From Flavobacterium luminosum (GTDB lineage: Bacteria; Bacteroidota; Bacteroidia; Flavobacteriales; Flavobacteriaceae): a stretch of 64,000 bases of DNA. The notes below the pieces were generated by a model. The model was given only the letters and a program-made list of their open reading frames with translations. It had not been told where the DNA came from and made no database searches. Below, piece by piece: positions 37,404 to 43,730 of this stretch (within the stretch, counting starts at the first letter, position 1; each line of letters starts with the position of its first letter). The translations under genes were made by a program, and so were the position numbers. The stretch is taken from positions 175,973-239,972 of the forward strand of contig NZ_JAMLJM010000004.1 in assembly GCF_023635005.1 (NCBI RefSeq), written 5' to 3'.

Positions 37404-37427
37404 TTTCTAAAAACACTCAAATAAGAC

Positions 37428-37456
37428 AACCCTTTCGTTTTGAAAGGGTTTTTTTT
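37428..37456 (+). terminator. Terminator of gcvP
   Basis: Nine-bp stem AACCCTTTC/GAAAGGGTT, five-nt loop, T run. Confidence 0.92.
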
Positions 37457-37609
37457 ATTGAGTAATTCATTATAATCTTCTATAAAAATAAATACTGTAA
37501 TTTTTATGTTATTTTGTTGCTAAATTGACAAAAATAAATTTTATTAAAATTTTACATAAATTCTATTAATTTGTTTAACTAATTTAGTGATTCTCAAAAA
37601 ATACCCAAA

Positions 37610-38668
37610 ATGAATATCAAAATCACAGGCTCTGGCAGCTACATACCTTCTGAAATTGTTACCAATTTAGATTTCGCCAAACATGTTTTTCTTAACGATG
37701 ACGGCACACCATTTCCTTTACCTAACGAAACCATTACAGAAAAATTTCACGATATTACTGGTATCGAAGAAAGAAGATACGTAACCGATGATCTTCTTGC
37801 TTCAGACATTGCAAGTATTGCAGCAAGAAAAGCCATTGAAGATGCCAACATCGACCCTGAAACTCTCGATTATATCATATTTGCACACAATTTTGGCAAT
37901 GTTAAAAAAGGAGCCATTCAAACCGATATCTTACCGAGTCTCGCCGCACGAGTGAAGTACGATCTTCGAATAAAAAATCCTAAATGTGTAGCCTACGACA
38001 TGCTTTTTGGATGTCCGGGTTGGATAGAAGGCGTTATTCAGGCTCAAGCCTACATTAAAGCCGGCATGGCGAAACGTTGTTTGGTTATTGGTGCCGAAAC
38101 CTTATCTAGGGTTGTAGACATTCATGATAGAGACAGTATGATATACTCCGATGGTGCCGGAGCAACTATTATAGAAGCTTCTAAAGAAGACGGAGGAATC
38201 TTGGCACACGAAACGGCTTCGTTTACGTATGATGAAGCTTATTATTTATTTTTTGGTAATTCCTTCAATAAAGATCATGATCCCGATGTGCGCTACATTA
38301 AAATGCACGGTCGTAAAATATACGAGTTTGCTCTAAGTCAAGTGCCTAAAGCCATGGCTGCTTGTTTAGAAAAAAGTGGAATTCCTATTTCTGAGGTTAA
38401 AAAAGTACTTATTCATCAGGCCAATGAAAAAATGGATGAAGCAATCATCCAACGTTTTTATCGCCTATACAAGCAAACTCCACCAGAAGGAATTATGCCT
38501 ATGAGTATTCACAAATTAGGAAACAGCAGCGTGGCCACAGTACCTACTCTTTATGATTTGATTGTGAAGGGAGAAATAAAAAATCAACAACTCAACAAAG
38601 GCGATGTCATCTTGTTTGCTTCGGTAGGAGCCGGAATGAACATTAATGCCATTGTTTACAAATGTTAG
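37610..38668 (+). CDS. 3-oxoacyl-ACP synthase III family protein (FabH-like)
   Basis: A 352-residue thiolase-fold condensing enzyme. The catalytic triad is Cys135 (MLFGCPGW), His269 (IHQANEKM) and Asn305 (LGNSSVATVP), all in the KAS III arrangement. It is somewhat longer than FabH (about 315-330) because of an insert near residues 30-45. It may be an accessory KAS III, for example for branched or aryl-polyene lipids, and not the housekeeping FabH, which usually sits with plsX and rpmF. It is monocistronic. Its terminator is the left flanking repeat of the accessory island. Confidence 0.88.
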   Translation: MNIKITGSGSYIPSEIVTNLDFAKHVFLNDDGTPFPLPNETITEKFHDITGIEERRYVTDDLLASDIASIAARKAIEDANIDPETLDYIIFAHNFGNVKKGAIQTDILPSLAARVKYDLRIKNPKCVAYDMLFGCPGWIEGVIQAQAYIKAGMAKRCLVIGAETLSRVVDIHDRDSMIYSDGAGATIIEASKEDGGILAHETASFTYDEAYYLFFGNSFNKDHDPDVRYIKMHGRKIYEFALSQVPKAMAACLEKSGIPISEVKKVLIHQANEKMDEAIIQRFYRLYKQTPPEGIMPMSIHKLGNSSVATVPTLYDLIVKGEIKNQQLNKGDVILFASVGAGMNINAIVYKC

Positions 38669-38690
38669 TTTGCCTGTAAGCGGTAAAAAT

Positions 38691-38768
38691 CCGTTTACAA
38701 AACGTTGGAAAGCTTCTCTCTGAGGAGCTTTTTTTTGTTTTAGTTTGTTATCGTTTATTTACTTTTAA
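38691..38768 (+). repeat. Island-flanking direct repeat, left copy (contains terminator)
   Basis: About 78 bp, matching 42090-42166 with the first 43 bases identical (CCGTTTACAAAACGTTGGAA onward) and a few differences later. It includes a hairpin (38709-38731) with a 10-bp stem and T run that terminates the KAS III-like gene. The two copies bracket 3.3 kb of accessory DNA. Confidence 0.85.
38709..38736 (+). terminator. Terminator of the KAS III-like gene, inside the left repeat
   Basis: Stem AAAGCTTCTC/GAGGAGCTTT (one T-G wobble), 3-nt loop, then six or more T. Confidence 0.85.
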
Positions 38769-39107
38769 GAAGTTCCTAAAAAAGAAATCGCCCCATCGTT
38801 TACTAAAATTACGATGGGGCTAAACGTAGTAACGGAATCTTTCAACACTATGACTCACTAATTCCGTTAATCAAAAAAAGGGCGTCATTTCTGATTCCCT
38901 CTTTTGTTCTTACAAAGTGGCTTTGTACGCAGTAACTCCCGCAATAAAAGCATCCACCTCAGCAAGTTCTCTGTTCACGCATTCCAAATCCAGTTCTTTT
39001 GACCGAAAGGCATCAACAAGGTCTGACACGTTTTACATAAAAAACAAATTGAATTATAAAAATTGCATGACTCAAACGCTATTTCCACTTGTGATCACAA
39101 CTTCCAA
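38769..39107. other. Scarred spacer with two inverted repeats and a gene remnant
   Basis: Contains a GC-rich perfect inverted repeat GCCCCATCGT/ACGATGGGGC (38790-38820). Contains a second with 9-bp arms TAACGGAAT/ATTCCGTTA (38830-38869). Also contains the truncated minus-strand gene end at 38910-39029. The first hairpin is followed on the minus strand by a T-rich stretch and may be the old terminator of that gene. Nothing else is recognised. Confidence 0.5.
38910..39029 (-). pseudogene. Truncated 3' end of a minus-strand gene
   Basis: A 39-codon frame reads VSDLVDAFRSKELDLECVN, then RELAEVDAFIAGVTAYKATL and stop. It is an amphipathic helix with ordinary codon use and no start codon better than GTG. 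A TAA lies two codons upstream of that GTG. It therefore looks like the C-terminal end of a longer helical protein cut off by the rearrangement that built the island. The parent family is not recognised. Confidence 0.5.
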
Positions 39108-39166
39108 ACTTTAACAAAATATACGGAAAAACCATAACCCTGTATGTGTTAAAATCCTTATCATTG
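39108..39166 (+). promoter_or_regulatory. Conserved 59-bp upstream element with TATCATTG -7-like box (copy 2)
   Basis: Aligns without gaps to 20868-20926: ACTTTAACAAAA, the imperfect dyad TACGG-AAAAA-CCATA, and TCCTTATCATTG at identical spacing. The -7 box has one mismatch to TAnnTTTG. It lies 59 nt upstream of the lipoprotein ATG and is its likely promoter region. Confidence 0.6.
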
Positions 39167-39225
39167 TCTATCGTTTCATCCTTACTGTGTTGAAACAAAA
39201 ATCTAAAAATTAAAAAACAAACTAA

Positions 39226-40680
39226 ATGAAACTAAAAAATGTTTCAAAATTATTATTATTTTTCATCACTACGATTATACTTTCCTGTAGTCAAGATGAT
39301 CCCAATGAAAACTTCAAGCAAGAATCAATTAAAACCTCTTTCGTAAATTTTGAAAAATTATATAGTGTTGACAATGTATTCCAAAATGCTTTTAATAGTT
39401 TAATAGTCAACAACAAAAATACATCAGGGGTAACAGCCAAGAGCAATCTCAAAAAAATATACGGTTTTACAATCGCTAATGATCCGATAAAGATTGTTGA
39501 AAAAAACGGACGCCTATCCTACAATATCGCTTTACAACCTAAAACTGTAAATCTTAACATATTTGAGAACATCGTACTAAATGTCGATAAAAATGGAAAC
39601 CAAAATGCATTACACATTACATATTTCAGAACCTCTGCAAACCACCACGAAGGAAATTTCAAGGGTTTTGCTAAAGTTAAACTTTTAACAAATAGCAATT
39701 CAAAAAACACCAGAACAAGTTCTGATTGCTATACCATTGAATTTATATATTGTGCCAATGCCGACGGAGTAACTCATTTTGCAGGACAAGGCGACTGCGA
39801 AGCTCAGCCACAAAGATATATAGCTTGTTTTTCTCATGATCAATCAGGTGGTAGTACTACAGAAACAATAGACTTTAACAGTATTTCTTTTGTTCCTTCC
39901 AACTATGAAAGTCCGGGAGGAAACAGTGACTCTTTTGAACCTACATATGTTAGCTCTCCAAATGAACCAAAAGATCCAGAAGGTTTTACAAATGATGAAG
40001 ATGTAGATACAACTTTTTTTGAATTTATAACAAAACTTTCTCCTGAACAACAGTTTTTTCTATTTCAAAATAAAACTATTTTTGAAACTGTTAATGAATA
40101 TCTTGATAAAAATAAAAACCCATTCGGGGAATATGAACTAAAAGCTGTAGAATTCATTAAACAATTGATTGATTTGGCGAGATTAAACAATACTACATTT
40201 AGTTTCAATAACAATCTAGATGCATCAAATTCTTTAAGCTTTAATAGTGTGAATGAACTAAACACATTCTTGCAAGATAATAACACAAATTTTAGTAGTA
40301 GTTTTGAAAATATTGAACTTCCTTCCCAACAAAATAATTTCACTAGTACACAAAAATTTAAGATTAATTTATTGGGTGGAGTAAAAGTTTTTATAAAATT
40401 TGGAAAGGAAATTAATGGTAAACTAACTATATCTCCTAATAATATAAGTTCCAATTTATATGGCCTAAATGCTTTTACTTCATGGCTTCCAAACAACAAC
40501 GCTACATCGATAACTGAATTATCGAATGGCAATTATAAGGTAACTTTGTATGGTTCGATGAAACAAAATTATACAATTCCTGGATTTAATGGTTTAACAA
40601 TCGACCAACAAATCCGAATTGTCATGTATGTTGATTCAACATATGGAGACATATATGAATCGATATGGTATTTTGATTAA
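39226..40680 (+). CDS. Lipoprotein with conserved N-terminal region and exchangeable C-terminal domain (candidate polymorphic effector)
   Basis: A 484-residue protein with signal peptide and lipobox (Cys21 in LSCSQDD). The N-terminal domain runs to about residue 205 and includes four Cys between about 168 and 205. A Pro/Ser/Gly/Asp-rich linker follows (about 225-262). A short helical module comes next, with EFIKQLIDLARLNN and SFNNNLDASNSLSFNSVNE (309-343). The beta-rich C-terminal domain (344-484) ends GDIYESIWYFD. The module at 309-343 recurs almost identically in the orphan cassette at 41304-41876, where it is followed by a different C-terminus. The gene is followed 17 nt later by a tiny membrane protein. 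This tip-swapping layout is typical of polymorphic toxins. No known toxin or enzyme motif is recognised, and a variable surface antigen is the main alternative. Confidence 0.7.
   Translation: MKLKNVSKLLLFFITTIILSCSQDDPNENFKQESIKTSFVNFEKLYSVDNVFQNAFNSLIVNNKNTSGVTAKSNLKKIYGFTIANDPIKIVEKNGRLSYNIALQPKTVNLNIFENIVLNVDKNGNQNALHITYFRTSANHHEGNFKGFAKVKLLTNSNSKNTRTSSDCYTIEFIYCANADGVTHFAGQGDCEAQPQRYIACFSHDQSGGSTTETIDFNSISFVPSNYESPGGNSDSFEPTYVSSPNEPKDPEGFTNDEDVDTTFFEFITKLSPEQQFFLFQNKTIFETVNEYLDKNKNPFGEYELKAVEFIKQLIDLARLNNTTFSFNNNLDASNSLSFNSVNELNTFLQDNNTNFSSSFENIELPSQQNNFTSTQKFKINLLGGVKVFIKFGKEINGKLTISPNNISSNLYGLNAFTSWLPNNNATSITELSNGNYKVTLYGSMKQNYTIPGFNGLTIDQQIRIVMYVDSTYGDIYESIWYFD
40150..40256 (+). repeat. 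107-bp cassette joint, copy in the full-length gene
   Basis: Identical to 41385-41491 except for two substitutions. It encodes the EFIKQLIDLARLNN to FNSVNE module and marks the border between shared and variable parts, a possible site for homologous exchange. Confidence 0.9.
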
Positions 40681-40697
40681 CAAATAAAAAATAAAAG

Positions 40698-40856
40698 ATG
40701 AATCTAGAACAAATTGATGATGCTCACAATGGAAATTGGTTAGATTATGCCATTACAATTATTCCTTTTATAAATATAATTATTTGGGTAGTTGTAATAT
40801 ATGCTATTATAAAATTATATAAAAAGTTAATAAAGTTTCTTGACAAAAACTCTTAA
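40698..40856 (+). CDS. Small single-pass membrane protein 1 (candidate immunity protein)
   Basis: 52 residues: an acidic N-terminus (MNLEQIDDAHNGNWLD), one hydrophobic helix (about 18-39) and a basic tail IKLYKKLIKFLDKNS. The charge distribution predicts an outside N-terminus and a cytoplasmic tail. It starts 17 nt after the lipoprotein stop and ends before a strong terminator, so the two are co-transcribed. Position directly after a variable C-terminal domain is that of an immunity protein in polymorphic toxin loci, but this is inference. Two relatives lie downstream (41153-41290 and 41879-42037). Confidence 0.65.
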   Translation: MNLEQIDDAHNGNWLDYAITIIPFINIIIWVVVIYAIIKLYKKLIKFLDKNS

Positions 40857-40883
40857 TAAATAAGGCAGTATCTCACTAACTAT
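40809..40883 (+). repeat. About 75-bp direct repeat at the 3' end of membrane protein 1
   Basis: The first 52 bases are identical to 41990-42041. The match continues through AGTATCTCACTAACTAT with one substitution and one indel. The similarity ends at about 40883, exactly where the IS-like sequence begins. Confidence 0.85.
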
Positions 40884-41049
40884 GTAAGTATAAAAATGAG
40901 GGGGTTTGCAAACCCCCTTTATTTTTATGTTTATTTTTAATTACTATATAGTTTATGAAAAAAGACGATTTATTATCAGATACTTTTTAAAGCAGTTCAA
41001 AATAGGTGAAGATTTGAATATTTTTTCAACACAATTACAAAAGTGTGGT
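40884..41049 (+). mobile_element. Relic of an IS256-family insertion sequence
   Basis: ATG at 40955 reads MKKDDLLSDTF then TAA. One frame over, the sequence continues LKQFKIGEDLNIFSTQLQKCG. Joined, this is the characteristic N-terminus of IS256-type (Mutator) transposases, which read (F)LKQFKTGEDLN and LTQLQKRG. About 31 residues survive, with a frameshift; the rest of the transposase is gone. A left junction at about 40884 is suggested by the abrupt end of the neighbouring repeat. The original terminal inverted repeats cannot be identified with certainty. Confidence 0.65.
40899..40927 (+). terminator. Strong palindromic terminator after membrane protein 1
   Basis: Perfect palindrome AGGGGGTTTGCAAACCCCCT followed by TTATTTTTAT. 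It probably separates the expressed lipoprotein unit from the silent downstream cassette. It may belong to the IS relic. Confidence 0.75.
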
Positions 41050-41152
41050 TTACTATATACTATAAAATCGAAAATAGTCATAAAAATTAAATCAATTAAC
41101 TGGTAATATCATTTCTGTGGAAATGATTAAACTACTCTTTTAAAATAAAAAA

Positions 41153-41290
41153 ATGGAAAAACACATTGAAAATTTTAGTTTAGAATTATTCTTAGTGCAA
41201 ATTTTTGCATTAGCAATTATTTTTATAATTCTTTTTTACGTAATAAAATTGTATAAAAAAGTTAGTGATTTTTTAGGGAAGAAAGATTAA
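41153..41290 (+). CDS. Small single-pass membrane protein 2
   Basis: 45 residues: MEKHIENFSLELFLVQ, a hydrophobic helix (about 12-31), then the tail VIKLYKKVSDFLGKKD. It shares the IKLYKK tail and topology with proteins 1 and 3 but is clearly divergent. It lies directly upstream of the orphan cassette, with no full-length effector before it, since the IS relic intervenes. It is probably left over from a lost cassette. No promoter recognised. Confidence 0.55.
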   Translation: MEKHIENFSLELFLVQIFALAIIFIILFYVIKLYKKVSDFLGKKD

Positions 41291-41303
41291 AAATTCAACA
41301 AGA

Positions 41304-41876
41304 ATGGAAAAAATTAATAACAATGTAAAAGAATATCTTTCTTTACATTTAGACTAAGAAGGTAATTTTAGTATTACTTCAAAAGAATTCATTAAACAAT
41401 TGATTGATTTGGCGAGATTAAACAATGCTACATTTAGTTTCAATAACAATTTAGATGCATCAAATTCTTTAAGCTTTAATAGTGTGAATGAGTTTAAAAA
41501 TTATTTAGATGAAACCAAAGGCACTGAAACATTTGAACTAAGTTATATTCAACAAAACCCAAATGAAAAATTATCAATAGCTAAATTAGATATTTCAATT
41601 TTTTTTGATCTAAGCATAAGGGTAAAACAAGAACTCGATCCTTATAAATTTCTAAATGTTACATCTGACATTGAAGGCATGACTTTAGGAAGACATTGGA
41701 ATCAAAAAGAATTTTCAGTATCTATCGATGAAAACATTGTAACCATCGATATTATAGGTATGCTCTCAGTATCAGTAACTCAAGGAGGTGTAGGAACAAT
41801 TTTTGAAAAAGAAAGACATTTTAGATTAAAAATTAATAAATTAACTGGGCAAATTTTTGGAACTTATATTTTATAA
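41304..41876 (+). pseudogene. Orphan C-terminal cassette, interrupted by TAA at codon 18
   Basis: ATG at 41304 opens a frame reading MEKINNNVKEYLSLHLD, then TAA (41355-41357), then EGNFSITSKEFIKQLIDLARLNN and on to 41876. Without the stop it would be 190 residues. The first part resembles the VNEYLDKNKN region of the full lipoprotein. The shared module follows, and then a different beta-rich C-terminus (about 125 residues, ending TGQIFGTYIL). It has no signal peptide, lipobox or promoter. It fits a displaced, non-expressed tip of a polymorphic protein. Its C-terminus may be a distant relative of the expressed one, since both contain a W-x-G-V-G spaced pattern. Confidence 0.7.
41385..41491 (+). 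repeat. 107-bp cassette joint, copy in the orphan cassette
   Basis: 105 of 107 bases identical to 40150-40256, against little similarity on either side. The sharp drop after position 41491 marks the switch to the variable tip. Confidence 0.9.
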
Positions 41877-41878
41877 TC

Positions 41879-42037
41879 ATGGCAAATAATATCTTTGAAG
41901 CAAAAACACAATATGATGTCAACTATTTTTCTGATTCTTTTATTAGTTTATTAATATTAATAATATGTTCAATTATCTTGTTTTTGATAATAAAATTATA
42001 TAAAAAGTTAATAAAGTTTCTTGACAAAAACTCTTAA
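41879..42037 (+). CDS. Small single-pass membrane protein 3 (candidate immunity protein of the orphan cassette)
   Basis: 52 residues: N-terminus MANNIFEAKTQYDVNYFSDS, a hydrophobic helix (about 21-40), and a tail IKLYKKLIKFLDKNS identical to that of protein 1. Its ATG begins 2 nt after the cassette stop, so it is tied to that cassette as protein 1 is to the full gene. The tails are identical also at DNA level (41990-42041 with 40809-40860), while the N-terminal halves are unrelated. The externally placed half thus changes along with the effector tip. Confidence 0.65.
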   Translation: MANNIFEAKTQYDVNYFSDSFISLLILIICSIILFLIIKLYKKLIKFLDKNS

Positions 42038-42065
42038 TAAATTAAGGAAGTATCTCACTAACTAT
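41990..42065 (+). repeat. About 75-bp direct repeat at the 3' end of membrane protein 3
   Basis: Second copy of the 40809-40883 repeat. Recombination between the two copies would delete the IS relic, protein 2 and the orphan cassette, and swap the 5' half of the membrane protein. Confidence 0.85.
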
Positions 42066-42089
42066 TTTTATAGACACTATCCCAAAAAA

Positions 42090-42166
42090 CCGTTTACAAA
42101 ACGTTGGAAAGCTTCTCTCTGAGGAGCTTTTTTTGTTTCGGTTTGTTATCGATTATTTAATTTTAT
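42090..42166 (+). repeat. Island-flanking direct repeat, right copy (contains terminator)
   Basis: Right copy of the 38691-38768 repeat, including the terminator hairpin AAAGCTTCTC/GAGGAGCTTT (42108-42130) and T run. It lies between membrane protein 3 and the convergent flippase gene. Confidence 0.85.
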
Positions 42167-42202
42167 GCTATTCAGAACGCATTAGTTCTTTGAAGTTAAA
42201 AA

Positions 42203-43666
42203 CTATTTAAACAATGATTTCGGCACTATTTCTTTGATCGAAATTATATTAAAAACCTTATTCCCGAGCGCAAAGATTACTAAAGCTACTAAAGGTTTAT
42301 AACAGAGTGTTACAAACTTGTTTTCAAAATCAGGTAATACTTTGCCCACAAACAATACTAACAGTAAAACCCCTAATACATACAAATATTTTGCGCTAAA
42401 AGGGTGTACACCAAACTTCCTGTAATTGAAAACAATCTTGATAAGATTGTAAATGGTCAATGAAAGCGCCGTTGCCAATGATACACCAACAATCCCCATA
42501 CGGAACCAAAACAAGAAAATAAGATTGGTGGAAACTGTAAGTAAAGCCAAAGCAATCGTAGTTGTATTGTTGAATTTATAGTATTTAGAATTGGAGATAA
42601 TATAACCGTTAAAACCGGTAGCCAAATCAAACAACAACGCGAATCCCATGATATAAACTACATTGAGTCCTTTGAGTAACTCGTTTCCGTTTTTCATTAA
42701 TGCAAACAAATCCTCAATACCAACAGCAACCAAACCAAACAACACCGCACCAATCGTAAAAAGGTAAAAAGAAGTTTTATGATGCAGTTCCTGTAACTCT
42801 TTTAGCTTGTTTTCGGCGATATACCCCGCTATGATCGGAGCCGAAATCGTATATACACCCAAAGCAGGAACGGTAATCATTCGCACTAAATTTAAGGATG
42901 TATTATAGATAGAAACTTCGGAAAAACTCAACATTTCTCCAATCATATAAGTATCTATATTGAGTGCTATTACAGAGCCCATACTCCCTAAAAAAGTATA
43001 AAACGAATACTCAATCAATTCTTTGCCGAAGGCGTCTTTTTTCAGAAAGGAGAAATTAATCTTAGAGGAAACTTTTTCCAATCGATTCAGATAAAACAAC
43101 ATCCCAAATAGTGCCAACACAAAAAAACCGATGTACAGCAGAATGGCATTTTCTTCCTGAAAACCATAAAACACTAACACTGAAAAACCAACTAACATTC
43201 CTATTTTGGGAAAAACATTTTCAAAAATATTAGGAACAACAATTCGCTTTTTGATAGATATGTATTTAGAAGTCAATTGTATCAAAGCCAACAGCAAAGC
43301 TACCGGAAGGATATACTGACTCATTTGCCAGAAATCGGTCATTTTCAGATGAGGCAATAATAAAACGGCTACCAACAATACGCCTACTCCCAATAAGAAA
43401 TTGAAGAGAATAAATACTACCGAAAATTTAAACAGATTTTGTTGGTTATTGGAGGCTGACATTTGAGGAAAAAAACGCACGTTTGCATGCATGATTCCCA
43501 AAGCCACCACAGGCAAAATAAGTAAGGCGGTTTGGAAGACAAATTGTAGTTTTCCTGCAAATTCCAAATCGTTAGGATATAAGAATACGGTCGACAAAAT
43601 GCCAATTAACGTACTAAAATAACCTACGATGCTGTATTTTAAACTTTGCCTTGCTACTATGCTCAT
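42203..43666 (-). CDS. Polysaccharide/oligosaccharide flippase (MOP superfamily)
   Basis: A 487-residue protein with about 12-14 membrane helices of the Wzx/MATE-like type, beginning MSIVARQSLKYSIVGYFSTLIGI as usual for these flippases. It would move lipid-linked glycans across the inner membrane. The ATG at 43666 is chosen because a longer frame to 43708 begins with TTG and adds a charged tail. It is the distal gene of a minus-strand glycan unit with the FkbM methyltransferase and a glycosyltransferase. Substrate unknown. Confidence 0.88.
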   Translation of the reverse strand: MSIVARQSLKYSIVGYFSTLIGILSTVFLYPNDLEFAGKLQFVFQTALLILPVVALGIMHANVRFFPQMSASNNQQNLFKFSVVFILFNFLLGVGVLLVAVLLLPHLKMTDFWQMSQYILPVALLLALIQLTSKYISIKKRIVVPNIFENVFPKIGMLVGFSVLVFYGFQEENAILLYIGFFVLALFGMLFYLNRLEKVSSKINFSFLKKDAFGKELIEYSFYTFLGSMGSVIALNIDTYMIGEMLSFSEVSIYNTSLNLVRMITVPALGVYTISAPIIAGYIAENKLKELQELHHKTSFYLFTIGAVLFGLVAVGIEDLFALMKNGNELLKGLNVVYIMGFALLFDLATGFNGYIISNSKYYKFNNTTTIALALLTVSTNLIFLFWFRMGIVGVSLATALSLTIYNLIKIVFNYRKFGVHPFSAKYLYVLGVLLLVLFVGKVLPDFENKFVTLCYKPLVALVIFALGNKVFNIISIKEIVPKSLFK

Positions 43667-43730
43667 TTTTTTGAATGGTAAGTGGTGACGTTCCCTTCTG
43701 ATAATCAATTATGATACACGCCTATGATAA

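Noticed and set aside
38917..39114. 65-codon plus-strand frame in the island border
   Set aside because: The opposite strand reads as the C-terminus of a more protein-like frame ending at 38910, so the plus frame is taken as its shadow.
40906..41106. 66-codon frame as an intact gene
   Set aside because: Its middle matches the IS256 transposase N-terminus in a shifted frame and its ends do not, so it is a relic and not a gene.
41400..41876. Cassette gene starting at TTG 41400
   Set aside because: The similarity to the full lipoprotein extends upstream of this codon to the ATG at 41304, interrupted only by TAA. TTG lies inside the conserved joint.
38691..42166. CRISPR array or integron cassette array
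   Set aside because: Repeats are only pairs, long (75-107 bp) and partly coding. There is no regular spacing, no cas genes, no integrase and no attC-like sites.
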